Below, piece by piece: positions 1 through 5,509 of a DNA stretch of 5,573 bases; position 1 is the stretch's first letter, and each line of letters opens with the position of its first letter. The stretch spans positions 1 through 5,573 of the forward strand of contig JAFRNO010000647.1 in the NCBI GenBank assembly GCA_017430155.1. Direction: 5' to 3'. Both the position numbers and the translations under genes were made by a program. This DNA is from Kiritimatiellia bacterium. Its GTDB lineage: Bacteria; Verrucomicrobiota; Kiritimatiellia; RFP12; UBA1067. The notes below the pieces were generated by a model that was not told where the DNA came from, made no database searches, and worked only from the letters and a program-made list of their open reading frames with translations.

Positions 1-768
1 GATCCACGGCGTGGGGAGGCACGTGAGATGGCACTTGACGGCCACGCGCGCGCCCTTGACCTCGCGGAAACGGTAGCCGGCCTGCGCCTCGGGAATGTCG
101 GGATGGCCGTGGAAGGCGATGACGGACGCCTCCTTCGGCTGGCGTGGCACGAGGAACTTGTTCAGCGGAAAGGGCGGGATGCACTGCCGTTTGAAGGAGG
201 CAACCCAGCTGCGCGGCCACCAGCTGACCGTACCGGCGTGGAACATGGCGCGCGTCTGGAGCTTCTGCGATCCTTTGGTGAAAAGATGTGCCTTGTCCGG
301 ATCGCCTTTCTCGCGCAGGAAGAACTCGTAGACGCCGTTTGACCGGCCGGCGTCGAAACGGAAGCAGGACGAGTTGCCGATGAGGGGCCGCCGGCGGAAG
401 ATGCGCTTGTAGAATTCGACCCAGTTGCGGATGATGCAGAAGTCCCCTGGACGGTAGTCGAAGAACTTGTCGAGCGGTCCCATGACGAGGGTGTCGAGGT
501 CTAGGCAGAGCGTCGGTCCTTCCAAGTTCGCAAAGCCGTCTTTGAACAGCGTGAGCTTGGAGAAGATGTTCGGCCATTTCCGCCCGGGGACGCCAGGATC
601 CTCGGCGAACGGCACGCACTCCACCTCGGGGCGGATGCCCGTGGCGTCGTTCGTGACGCACACGAACCGGAACGGGCGCGCGAGGTGCCGCTTGACGCCG
701 GCGTAGAGGCGGTTCACGTAGAACGCCCCGTAGTAGCGCCCGTATTTGATGCAGACGACGTTGACCAT
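1..768 (-). CDS. Glycosyltransferase with DxD motif, C-terminus cut by window edge
   Basis: The frame from ATG at 766-768 stays open for all 256 codons to the window edge, so the 3' end is missing. The product starts MVNVVCIKYGRYYGAFYVNR and has a nucleotide-sugar-binding motif LDLDTLVMGPLD, with the DxD at residues 90-92. Other landmarks are IGNSSCFRFD (about 130-139), a WWPRSWVASFK segment (about 183-193) and AFHGHPD (218-223), where a His likely lies near the active site. I recognise this layout from bacterial proteins annotated simply as glycosyltransferase, usually about 260-300 residues, so probably only a short tail is lost. No signal peptide or membrane segment is seen, so it should act in the cytoplasm, transferring a sugar from a nucleotide donor to a surface glycan or lipid-linked acceptor. 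Donor and acceptor cannot be told from sequence. It lies 10 nt downstream of another glycosyltransferase, probably in one operon. Confidence 0.85.
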   Translation of the reverse strand, partial: MVNVVCIKYGRYYGAFYVNRLYAGVKRHLARPFRFVCVTNDATGIRPEVECVPFAEDPGVPGRKWPNIFSKLTLFKDGFANLEGPTLCLDLDTLVMGPLDKFFDYRPGDFCIIRNWVEFYKRIFRRRPLIGNSSCFRFDAGRSNGVYEFFLREKGDPDKAHLFTKGSQKLQTRAMFHAGTVSWWPRSWVASFKRQCIPPFPLNKFLVPRQPKEASVIAFHGHPDIPEAQAGYRFREVKGARVAVKCHLTCLPTPWI

Positions 769-773
769 GGGGG

Positions 774-779
774 CTCCTT
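774..779 (-). promoter_or_regulatory. Ribosome binding site overlapping upstream stop codon
   Basis: On the minus strand the sequence reads TGAAGGAGCCCCCATG. The AAGGAG Shine-Dalgarno shares its first A with the TGA stop of the preceding glycosyltransferase (779-781) and sits 5 nt before the ATG at 768. This fixes the start of the downstream gene and suggests translational coupling by ribosomes finishing the upstream gene. Confidence 0.8.
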
Positions 780-1633
780 CAGGCTTTGGGACGTTTGGAC
801 GCCGCGCGGAATCCGCCGTCGAGCCGGGCGTGCGTAAAAATACCCTCGCCCACGGCGACCTTGAAGTGCTGCGCGCGCCACCAGTGGGTGTTGAGGTTGA
901 TTTCCATCACCTGGAATCCGTTGAGCGTGCGCCTTTTCGGATGGGCCTTCGCCCAGTCGAGCAGGTGCAGCATGAGCGGACGCGAGATGAGAAACGGCTG
1001 GTCGGTGAAGTTGATGACGGACGAATCGACGACGAGAAAATCGCCTTTCCGCTTGATGTAGGCCGGGAAGCGCCGTTCGGCGTCGGGAATGGCGTAGGGG
1101 GCGCGTCCGATCAGCCGGCGGGCCTTCACGGGACGCAGCAGGCGACGGAGGGCGGGTCGCCATCCGGCGCCGTAGTAGCGGGCGAACTTCTTCCCGTCCG
1201 CGAAGCCCTGGCCGGGATGCGCGCGCGACCGGCACCGCACGATGTCCGCCTGGCCCGAGGCGAGCAGCGCGGTCGCCTCCGCCAGGTAGCGGCGCGTGAA
1301 GGCGGCATCCGTGACGAGCGGACAGTCGTTCTGAAGCATCAGCAGGTAGTCGCCCGTCATCGTGCGGGCGAGCGCGTCCATGCCGCCGAGCAGCCCCAGG
1401 TTCGCGGGAGATCCCGCGCAGCGCCACCCGTAGCGCGCGCAGAGCTCGGCGTCGGCCTGCGTCATCGCGTTGAAGAACACGTAGCATTCGTCCGTGCAGG
1501 AGGCGAGTTCGCCTCTCCTGTACGACTCCATCGTCCGCGCAAGCGTTTCGGGCGCGCGGTAGCTCAGAACGCCGACAGAAAGCGCGGCGGGGCGCGTCGC
1601 GGACGGCAAGGGCCTGGAAGGGGACGTGTTCAT
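779..1633 (-). CDS. GT2-like (GT-A fold) glycosyltransferase
   Basis: Predicted 284 residues from ATG 1633 to TGA at 779-781. The N-terminal half looks like a GT-A nucleotide-sugar-binding domain. A beta strand LSVGVLSYRAPETLARTMES (18-37) resembles the opening of family 2 glycosyltransferases. It is followed by a glycine-rich NLGLLGGMDAL segment (78-88), typical of the 'N.G...G.N.g' region, and DYLLMLQNDCPLV (95-107), where QND at 101-103 replaces the usual DxD. The C-terminal half has FLVVDSSVINFTDQPFLISR (199-218) and a Trp/His-rich VMEINLNTHWWRAQHF (242-257), which may form the acceptor site. There is no signal peptide or membrane helix. An in-frame GTG at 1672 would add 13 residues (MKDLPCGRCKLLG), but these look unlike the family and neither start has a good Shine-Dalgarno; I prefer ATG 1633. 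It is probably the first gene of a surface-glycan operon with the gene at 1-768. The exact sugar is unknown, and GT2 membership rests on motif memory only. Confidence 0.8.
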   Translation of the reverse strand: MNTSPSRPLPSATRPAALSVGVLSYRAPETLARTMESYRRGELASCTDECYVFFNAMTQADAELCARYGWRCAGSPANLGLLGGMDALARTMTGDYLLMLQNDCPLVTDAAFTRRYLAEATALLASGQADIVRCRSRAHPGQGFADGKKFARYYGAGWRPALRRLLRPVKARRLIGRAPYAIPDAERRFPAYIKRKGDFLVVDSSVINFTDQPFLISRPLMLHLLDWAKAHPKRRTLNGFQVMEINLNTHWWRAQHFKVAVGEGIFTHARLDGGFRAASKRPKA

Positions 1634-1640
1634 GCCAAGT

Positions 1641-1646
1641 AGTTTA
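1641..1646 (-). promoter_or_regulatory. Possible -10 element for the leftward glycosyltransferase operon
   Basis: The minus strand reads TAAACT 7 nt upstream of the ATG at 1633, matching four of six bases of TATAAT. A start site at the usual distance would fall at or within a base or two of the ATG, giving a leaderless or nearly leaderless transcript. That would fit the missing Shine-Dalgarno. No convincing -35 lies 16-18 bp upstream, so this is weak. Confidence 0.3.
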
Positions 1647-1649
1647 CAT

Positions 1650-1663
1650 CTGCCACATGGCAG
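1650..1663. repeat. Short palindrome (operator-like inverted repeat)
   Basis: CTGCCACATGGCAG is a perfect 6-bp inverted repeat (CTGCCA/TGGCAG) with a 2-bp centre, lying 17 bp upstream of the ATG at 1633 and just upstream of the possible leftward -10. Its size and position would suit a dimeric repressor site. As RNA it could only form a small hairpin. No regulator family is recognised. Confidence 0.4.
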
Positions 1664-1679
1664 GTCCTTCACCTGAAGA

Positions 1680-1694
1680 TGACCATTTGACCAT
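1680..1694. repeat. Tandem direct repeat TGACCAT x2
   Basis: TGACCAT occurs at 1680-1686 and 1688-1694, separated by one T, giving an 8-bp period. On the minus strand this is ATGGTCA-A-ATGGTCA. It lies between the two divergent promoters. Binding by a transcription factor is possible but unproven. Confidence 0.55.
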
Positions 1695-1703
1695 CTGGTA
1701 ACG

Positions 1704-1721
1704 GGTACATCCGGTACATCC
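1704..1721. repeat. Tandem direct repeat GGTACATCC x2
   Basis: Two perfect, immediately adjacent 9-bp copies of GGTACATCC (1704-1712 and 1713-1721) lie 28-45 bp upstream of the uxaC -10 hexamer, overlapping or abutting where a -35 and upstream activator would bind. A looser GGTAAC and a further GCATC flank them. This could be a two-subunit operator for a uronate-responsive regulator. That role is inference from position only. Confidence 0.6.
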
Positions 1722-1725
1722 GTGC

Positions 1726-1754
1726 GTGCATCTGTGCGCGGAGTATGGTATAAT
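1726..1754 (+). promoter_or_regulatory. Extended -10 promoter for uxaC
   Basis: A perfect TATAAT lies at 1749-1754, preceded by TG at 1746-1747, giving the extended -10 form TGGTATAAT. The position 17 bp upstream (1726-1731, GTGCAT) is a poor -35, which extended -10 promoters tolerate, or which may indicate dependence on an activator. Transcription should begin near 1761, giving a leader of about 34 nt before the ATG at 1795. Confidence 0.7.
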
Positions 1755-1780
1755 TCCTCTGTCTTTCAAACCAGAAGCAC

Positions 1781-1786
1781 AAGGAG
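1781..1786 (+). promoter_or_regulatory. Ribosome binding site of uxaC
   Basis: AAGGAG ends 8 nt before ATG 1795. It decides the start: an in-frame ATG at 1726 would add 23 residues, but that lies upstream of the predicted -10 and has no family similarity. Confidence 0.85.
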
Positions 1787-1794
1787 AAAACATC

Positions 1795-3198
1795 ATGGCG
1801 TTCATCAACGACGATTTCCTGCTGACCACGAAGGCGGCCAAGGAGCTCTACCACGGCTATGCGGAGCAGATGCCGATCATCGACTACCACTGCCACCTGC
1901 CGCCGGCGGAGATCGCGTGCGACCAGCGTTGGGAGAACATCGCCCAAGTGTGGCTGGGCGGCGACCACTACAAGTGGCGCCAGATGCGCTCGAACGGCGT
2001 GGACGAGAAGTACGTGACGGGCAACGCGTCCTGGGAGGAGAAGTTCAACGCGTTCGCCGCCACGATGGAGCGCCTCCTCAAGAACCCGCTCTTCGACTGG
2101 TCCCACCTCGAGCTCGCGCGCTACTTCGGCGTGACGGAGCGCCTGTCGTCCGCGACGGCGGCGAAGATCTGGAAGAAGTGCAACGCGAAGCTGCGCGGGA
2201 AGGACTTCTCGGCGCGCGGGCTCATGAAGAAGTCGAACGTGAAGGTGGTCTGCACGACGGACGACCCCGTCGACTCCCTCGAGCACCACCTCGCCATCGC
2301 GAAAAAGCCGTTCGGCACGAAGATCCTGCCCGCGTGGCGCAGCGACAAGGCGTCGAAGATCGAGGACGCGAAGGCGTGGAACGCGTGGATGGACAAGCTC
2401 GCCGCCGCCGCGAAGGCGTCCGTGAAGACGTGGGACGACTTCCTTGCCGCGATGGCCGCGCGCCACGCGTTCTTCGCGAAGGCCGGCTGCGTGGTGAGCG
2501 ACTACGGCATCACGGAGGTGTTCGCCGCGCCCTACACCGAGGCCGAGGTGCGCCGCATCTTCAAGAAGGCGCGTTCCGGCAAGGCCGTGACGCCCGAGGA
2601 GGCGCTCAAGTTCAAGAGCGCGTGGCTCTACGAGGGACTGAAGGCGGACGCCGCGGCGAACTGGACCGCGCAGCTCCACTTCGGCTGCCTCCGCAACGCG
2701 AACACGCGGATGTTCCGCCTGCTCGGCCCCGACACCGGCTACGACTGCATCGGCGAGTGGAACTCCTGCGAGTCCCTTGCGCGTCTCTTCGACCGCCTCG
2801 AGCTCGCGGACGCTCTCCCGCGCACGATCCTCTACTCCCTCAACCCGAAGGACACGGAGATGCTCGCGACCCTCATGGGCTCGTTCCAGAAGGGGCCCGA
2901 CCGCGGCAAAATCCAGCTCGGCGCGGCCTGGTGGTTCCTCGACCAGAAGGACGGCATGAAGAAGCAGGTGGAGGCCCTCGCGGCGCTCGGCTGCCTCGGC
3001 AACTTCGTGGGCATGCTCACGGACTCGCGCTCCTTCCTCAGCTACACCCGCCACGAGTACTTCCGCCGCATCCTCTGCGCGAAGCTCGGCGAGGAGATCG
3101 CGCGCGGCGAACTGCCCAACGACGTCAAGTGGATCGGCGGCCTCGTCTCGGACATCTCCTACAACAACGCGAACCGCTACTTCTTCGGCGCAAAATAA
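1795..3198 (+). CDS. uxaC: Uronate (glucuronate) isomerase
   Basis: Complete at 467 residues, the usual length of UxaC (about 465-475). The enzyme interconverts D-glucuronate and D-fructuronate, and D-galacturonate and D-tagaturonate (EC 5.3.1.12), the first cytoplasmic step of hexuronate breakdown. It belongs to the amidohydrolase-like TIM barrel superfamily. Visible family signatures are PIIDYHCHLPPAEIACD (27-43), holding the metal-site HxH (H32, H34); GDHYKWRQMRSNGV (56-69); HLELARYFG (104-112); CTTDDPVDSLEHH (153-165); QLHFGCLRNANTRMF (293-307); GEWNSCESLARLFD (320-333); NPKDTEMLATLMGSFQ (350-365); and MLTDSRSFLSYTRHEYFRRI (407-426), with D409 in the conserved Asp position of the barrel. 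The C-terminus VSDISYNNANRYFF is also typical. It has its own promoter and Shine-Dalgarno and appears monocistronic here; no other uronate gene (uxaB, uxuA, kdgK) is in the window. The tandem repeats upstream may carry its regulation. All key residues I can recall are present and no defect is seen. Confidence 0.97.
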   Translation: MAFINDDFLLTTKAAKELYHGYAEQMPIIDYHCHLPPAEIACDQRWENIAQVWLGGDHYKWRQMRSNGVDEKYVTGNASWEEKFNAFAATMERLLKNPLFDWSHLELARYFGVTERLSSATAAKIWKKCNAKLRGKDFSARGLMKKSNVKVVCTTDDPVDSLEHHLAIAKKPFGTKILPAWRSDKASKIEDAKAWNAWMDKLAAAAKASVKTWDDFLAAMAARHAFFAKAGCVVSDYGITEVFAAPYTEAEVRRIFKKARSGKAVTPEEALKFKSAWLYEGLKADAAANWTAQLHFGCLRNANTRMFRLLGPDTGYDCIGEWNSCESLARLFDRLELADALPRTILYSLNPKDTEMLATLMGSFQKGPDRGKIQLGAAWWFLDQKDGMKKQVEALAALGCLGNFVGMLTDSRSFLSYTRHEYFRRILCAKLGEEIARGELPNDVKWIGGLVSDISYNNANRYFFGAK

Positions 3199-3200
3199 TC

Positions 3201-3230
3201 TCCGCGGCGCACATTGCGCGGCGGCGCGGA
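3201..3230 (+). other. GC-rich hairpin after uxaC (terminator-like, no U tract)
   Basis: TCCGCG at 3201-3206 pairs with CGCGGA at 3225-3230, enclosing a second GCGC/GCGC stem (3207-3210 with 3216-3219, 5-nt loop ACATT) and a 5-nt bulge. It starts 2 nt after the uxaC stop codon. It is followed by AAAATGG rather than a run of T, so it is not a standard intrinsic terminator. It may protect the 3' end of the uxaC mRNA or slow polymerase. It also overlaps the -35 and spacer of the predicted greA promoter. Confidence 0.45.
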
Positions 3231-3242
3231 AAATGGTAAACT
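3214..3242 (+). promoter_or_regulatory. Predicted promoter of greA
   Basis: TTGCGC at 3214-3219 and TAAACT at 3237-3242 are separated by exactly 17 bp, and TG at 3234-3235 adds an extended -10 (TGGTAAACT). The start site should fall near 3249, leaving a leader of about 34 nt. This suggests greA is transcribed independently of uxaC, as expected for a housekeeping gene beside a catabolic one. The hexamers are moderate matches. Confidence 0.55.
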
Positions 3243-3282
3243 ATACGCCGAATTTTTCACCCAAGAGAAGAGCAAGTGGTTC

Positions 3283-5478
3283 ATGGACAAGAAGAGCAAT
3301 GAGGAAAAAGAGGTGCGGTTCGCGGAGATCATGAAGGAACCGCCCTACCCGGTGGACGAGGTGTTCGGCCTGATCGCCGAGGCGGCGGGGGCGAAGAAGG
3401 ATGAATGGATCCTGGCGGCGCTTCAGGCGTTCTCCAACGCGGGGGATTTCGACGCGGCCTATCGATTGGTGGGCGAGTTCAAGTCCGAGCTGGGGGCGAA
3501 GTCGCGGGGCGACACCGTCAGGGAATGCCTGAAGAAGTCCACGAGGGACCGGCTCGTCACGTCGTTCATCGAGGCCGTCGGCTTCGGGGTGCGTCCGTTC
3601 GCGGAGTCCGTCGGCCGCCTCGGCCGCCTCCTGTCCTTCCAGCCCGGCACGCTCGTGCTCAATTCGGCCTGGGGGCTTGGCGAGATCAAACGCCTCGACG
3701 CCTTCTACCGCCGCGTGACGGTCGACTTCCGCACGCGCCGCGGCCACCAGCTCACGTTCGACGCGGCGTGCGAGACGCTCGTGCCCGCGCCCGAGAACCA
3801 CATCCTCGTGACGGCGAAGGCCGACCCAGACCGCATCCAGAAGATGCTCAAGGAAGAGCCCGGCACGTTCGTGAAGGAGATGCTCGGAAGCTTCGGCAAC
3901 ATGCCCATCACGCGTCTGGAGGAGCTCAGCGCGCAGCACGGCTTCGTGAAGACGGCCAACTGGAAGTCCTTCTGGGAGCGCGCGCGCGCCGACCTGCGCA
4001 AGGACAAGCTCGTGGAGATCCCCACGCGCCGCGCCGAGCCGCTCGTCCTGAAGGCCGCGGCCGAATCGTACGGCGACGGCTGGTTCACGGCGTTCGAGCA
4101 GATGACGGATCCGAAGTCCATCCTCACGGCCGTGCGCGAGTTCGTCGGGGCCGGCAAGTTCAAGGACCTCGACGACGCCGGCCGCGCGAAGATCGCCGAC
4201 CGCCTCGCCTTCGCCCTCAAGGGTGCGCGCAAGGTGGATGACGCGCTCTACGCGCGCCTCGCGGCGTGCCTCGCCGAACTCAAGCTCGACTACGCCGTCG
4301 TCGCGAAGGCCCGCGTCTATCTGCTGACGGATGCGCGCTATCTCGTCGCCGCGCGCGACCTGCCCGCGAGCGAGATGGCCCGGCTCGTGGCGTTCCTCGT
4401 CGCCGAGGACAAGGAGGGGACGGTGAAGGCCGGTCTCTTCGCGGCGTTGCCGGAGATGTGCTTTCCGCTTCTGTCCGCCACGCTGGACCACTACCGCAAC
4501 GACGGGGCGTGCGAGGCCGCCGTCGCCGACCTGCTCAAGAGTCCCCACGCGCCCGCGACCCTGGTCGTGCTCGTGCTCGGGCGCTACCACGAGATGAAGA
4601 AGGTGAAGGCCGGCGAGCCGGGCAAGGAAGTGGAGACGGAGATGGAGGCCGGCTTCAAGCGCTGGTCGATGCTGCCGCCGCTCGTCGTGATCCTCACGCA
4701 CGCCATCGCCATCGGCGAGGGCCGCCAGAGCGGCGAGACGCTCAAGATGCAGAACACGGTGCGCCGCCTCTTCGCCGACCAGAAATGGCTCAAGGGCATC
4801 TTCGACCTGCTGCAGCCCGCCGACCAGGTGCTCTTCTTCGAGCGCTTCCAGGCCTCGACAACCTGGGACCCGTCGACGCACCACACGATCGTCGTGCGCA
4901 TGACGCACATCGCGCCGCAGCTCGCCGAGCGCCAGGCCAAGGTGTCCGCGCCCGAGGTCGTGGCGCGCATCACCTCGCTCCGCAGCTATGCCGAGCGCAA
5001 GGAAGCCTATCAGCGGCTCATCAACGTCGAGATGCCGGCGAACGCCAAGCGCATCGAGTTCGCGCGCGGCTACGGCGACCTCAGCGAAAACGCGGAATAC
5101 CAGTACGCGAAGGACGAACAGCGCGCCCTCATGCAGAAGCAGACGCTCATGCAGGATGAGATCGAGGCCGTCAAGCCGACCGATTTCGCGGATGTCGCGG
5201 CGGACAAGGTGCGTCCCGGCACGACGGTCACGATCACGACCGCCGACGGCGCCGACAAGACGTACACCGTGCTCGGCGAATGGGACAACGACCTGGAGCG
5301 CAACATCATCGCGAACAAGACGCGCCTCGCGCAGAACATGCTCGGCAAGAAGCCAGGCGACTCGTTCGACCTGCCGGACGCCGAGGGCAACGTGTCCACG
5401 GCGACCATCAAGGCCATCGCTCCGCTGTCGGACGAGCTCCGCGCATGGGTGCAGGTCCCGGCCGGTCTGAGCCTGTGA
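3283..5478 (+). CDS. greA: Long-form transcription elongation factor GreA (fused N-terminal extension)
   Basis: Predicted 731 residues, against about 158 for ordinary GreA. Residues about 565-718 are the Gre unit. A coiled coil carries the tip motif GDLSENAEY (598-606), keeping the acidic pair D599 and E602 that correspond to catalytic D41/E44 of E. coli GreA. Then comes an FKBP-like C-terminal domain (VRPGTTVTITTADG at 643-656, YTVLGEWDND, LGKKPGDSFDLPDAEG at 687-702). It should therefore stimulate RNA cleavage in backtracked RNA polymerase. The extension has a helical, TPR-like start (about 25-100); a small beta-rich segment QPGTLVLNSAWGLGEIKRLD (120-139) with VTVDFRTRRGHQL (145-157), resembling Tudor/CarD-like RNA-polymerase-binding barrels; a WKSFWERARADLRKD block (227-241); and a long helical region to about 560. 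From memory, chlamydial GreA is similarly long. The start is ATG 3283: an upstream GTG-type in-frame start would precede the predicted transcription start. The Shine-Dalgarno is weak (GAGAAGAG, about 10 nt upstream). The family is secure; the extension's role is unknown. Confidence 0.92.
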   Translation: MDKKSNEEKEVRFAEIMKEPPYPVDEVFGLIAEAAGAKKDEWILAALQAFSNAGDFDAAYRLVGEFKSELGAKSRGDTVRECLKKSTRDRLVTSFIEAVGFGVRPFAESVGRLGRLLSFQPGTLVLNSAWGLGEIKRLDAFYRRVTVDFRTRRGHQLTFDAACETLVPAPENHILVTAKADPDRIQKMLKEEPGTFVKEMLGSFGNMPITRLEELSAQHGFVKTANWKSFWERARADLRKDKLVEIPTRRAEPLVLKAAAESYGDGWFTAFEQMTDPKSILTAVREFVGAGKFKDLDDAGRAKIADRLAFALKGARKVDDALYARLAACLAELKLDYAVVAKARVYLLTDARYLVAARDLPASEMARLVAFLVAEDKEGTVKAGLFAALPEMCFPLLSATLDHYRNDGACEAAVADLLKSPHAPATLVVLVLGRYHEMKKVKAGEPGKEVETEMEAGFKRWSMLPPLVVILTHAIAIGEGRQSGETLKMQNTVRRLFADQKWLKGIFDLLQPADQVLFFERFQASTTWDPSTHHTIVVRMTHIAPQLAERQAKVSAPEVVARITSLRSYAERKEAYQRLINVEMPANAKRIEFARGYGDLSENAEYQYAKDEQRALMQKQTLMQDEIEAVKPTDFADVAADKVRPGTTVTITTADGADKTYTVLGEWDNDLERNIIANKTRLAQNMLGKKPGDSFDLPDAEGNVSTATIKAIAPLSDELRAWVQVPAGLSL

Positions 5479-5496
5479 TGAACCATATATTTTCAA

Positions 5497-5504
5497 GAGG
5501 GAGG
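5497..5504 (+). promoter_or_regulatory. Strong ribosome binding site of the downstream gene
   Basis: GAGGGAGG lies 5 nt before ATG 5510 in the short gap after greA, fixing that start. The preceding CATATATTTTC (5484-5494) is an AT-rich pocket with a TATATT hexamer at 5486-5491, but no matching -35 is seen and it is too close to the ribosome site to be a confident promoter. Read-through from greA is likely. Confidence 0.8.
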
Positions 5505-5509
5505 TTTGC

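Noticed and set aside
28..342. Plus-strand open frames at the left end
   Set aside because: They are shadows of the minus-strand glycosyltransferase, whose frame is open for 256 codons with a DxD motif and a good ribosome site.
746..1642. A 298-codon plus-strand open frame opposite the GT2-like gene
   Set aside because: Composition is Arg/Gly/Ala/Val-rich without domain signs; the minus strand encodes a coherent glycosyltransferase.
1687..1692. TTGACC as a -35 box
   Set aside because: No -10-like hexamer occurs 16-18 bp downstream, and the uxaC -10 is 57 bp away; it is better explained as part of the TGACCAT repeat.
1680..1732. CRISPR-like repeats
   Set aside because: Only two short adjacent copies of each unit exist, with no spacers of regular length.
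1726..1794. A 23-residue N-terminal extension of uxaC from ATG 1726
   Set aside because: It lies upstream of the perfect -10 and the Shine-Dalgarno at 1781-1786, and the product from ATG 1795 matches the family length.
1669..3054. A 461-codon open frame on the minus strand opposite uxaC
   Set aside because: Same cause: low-complexity Arg/Glu/Leu/Val composition and no motif, opposite a certain uxaC.
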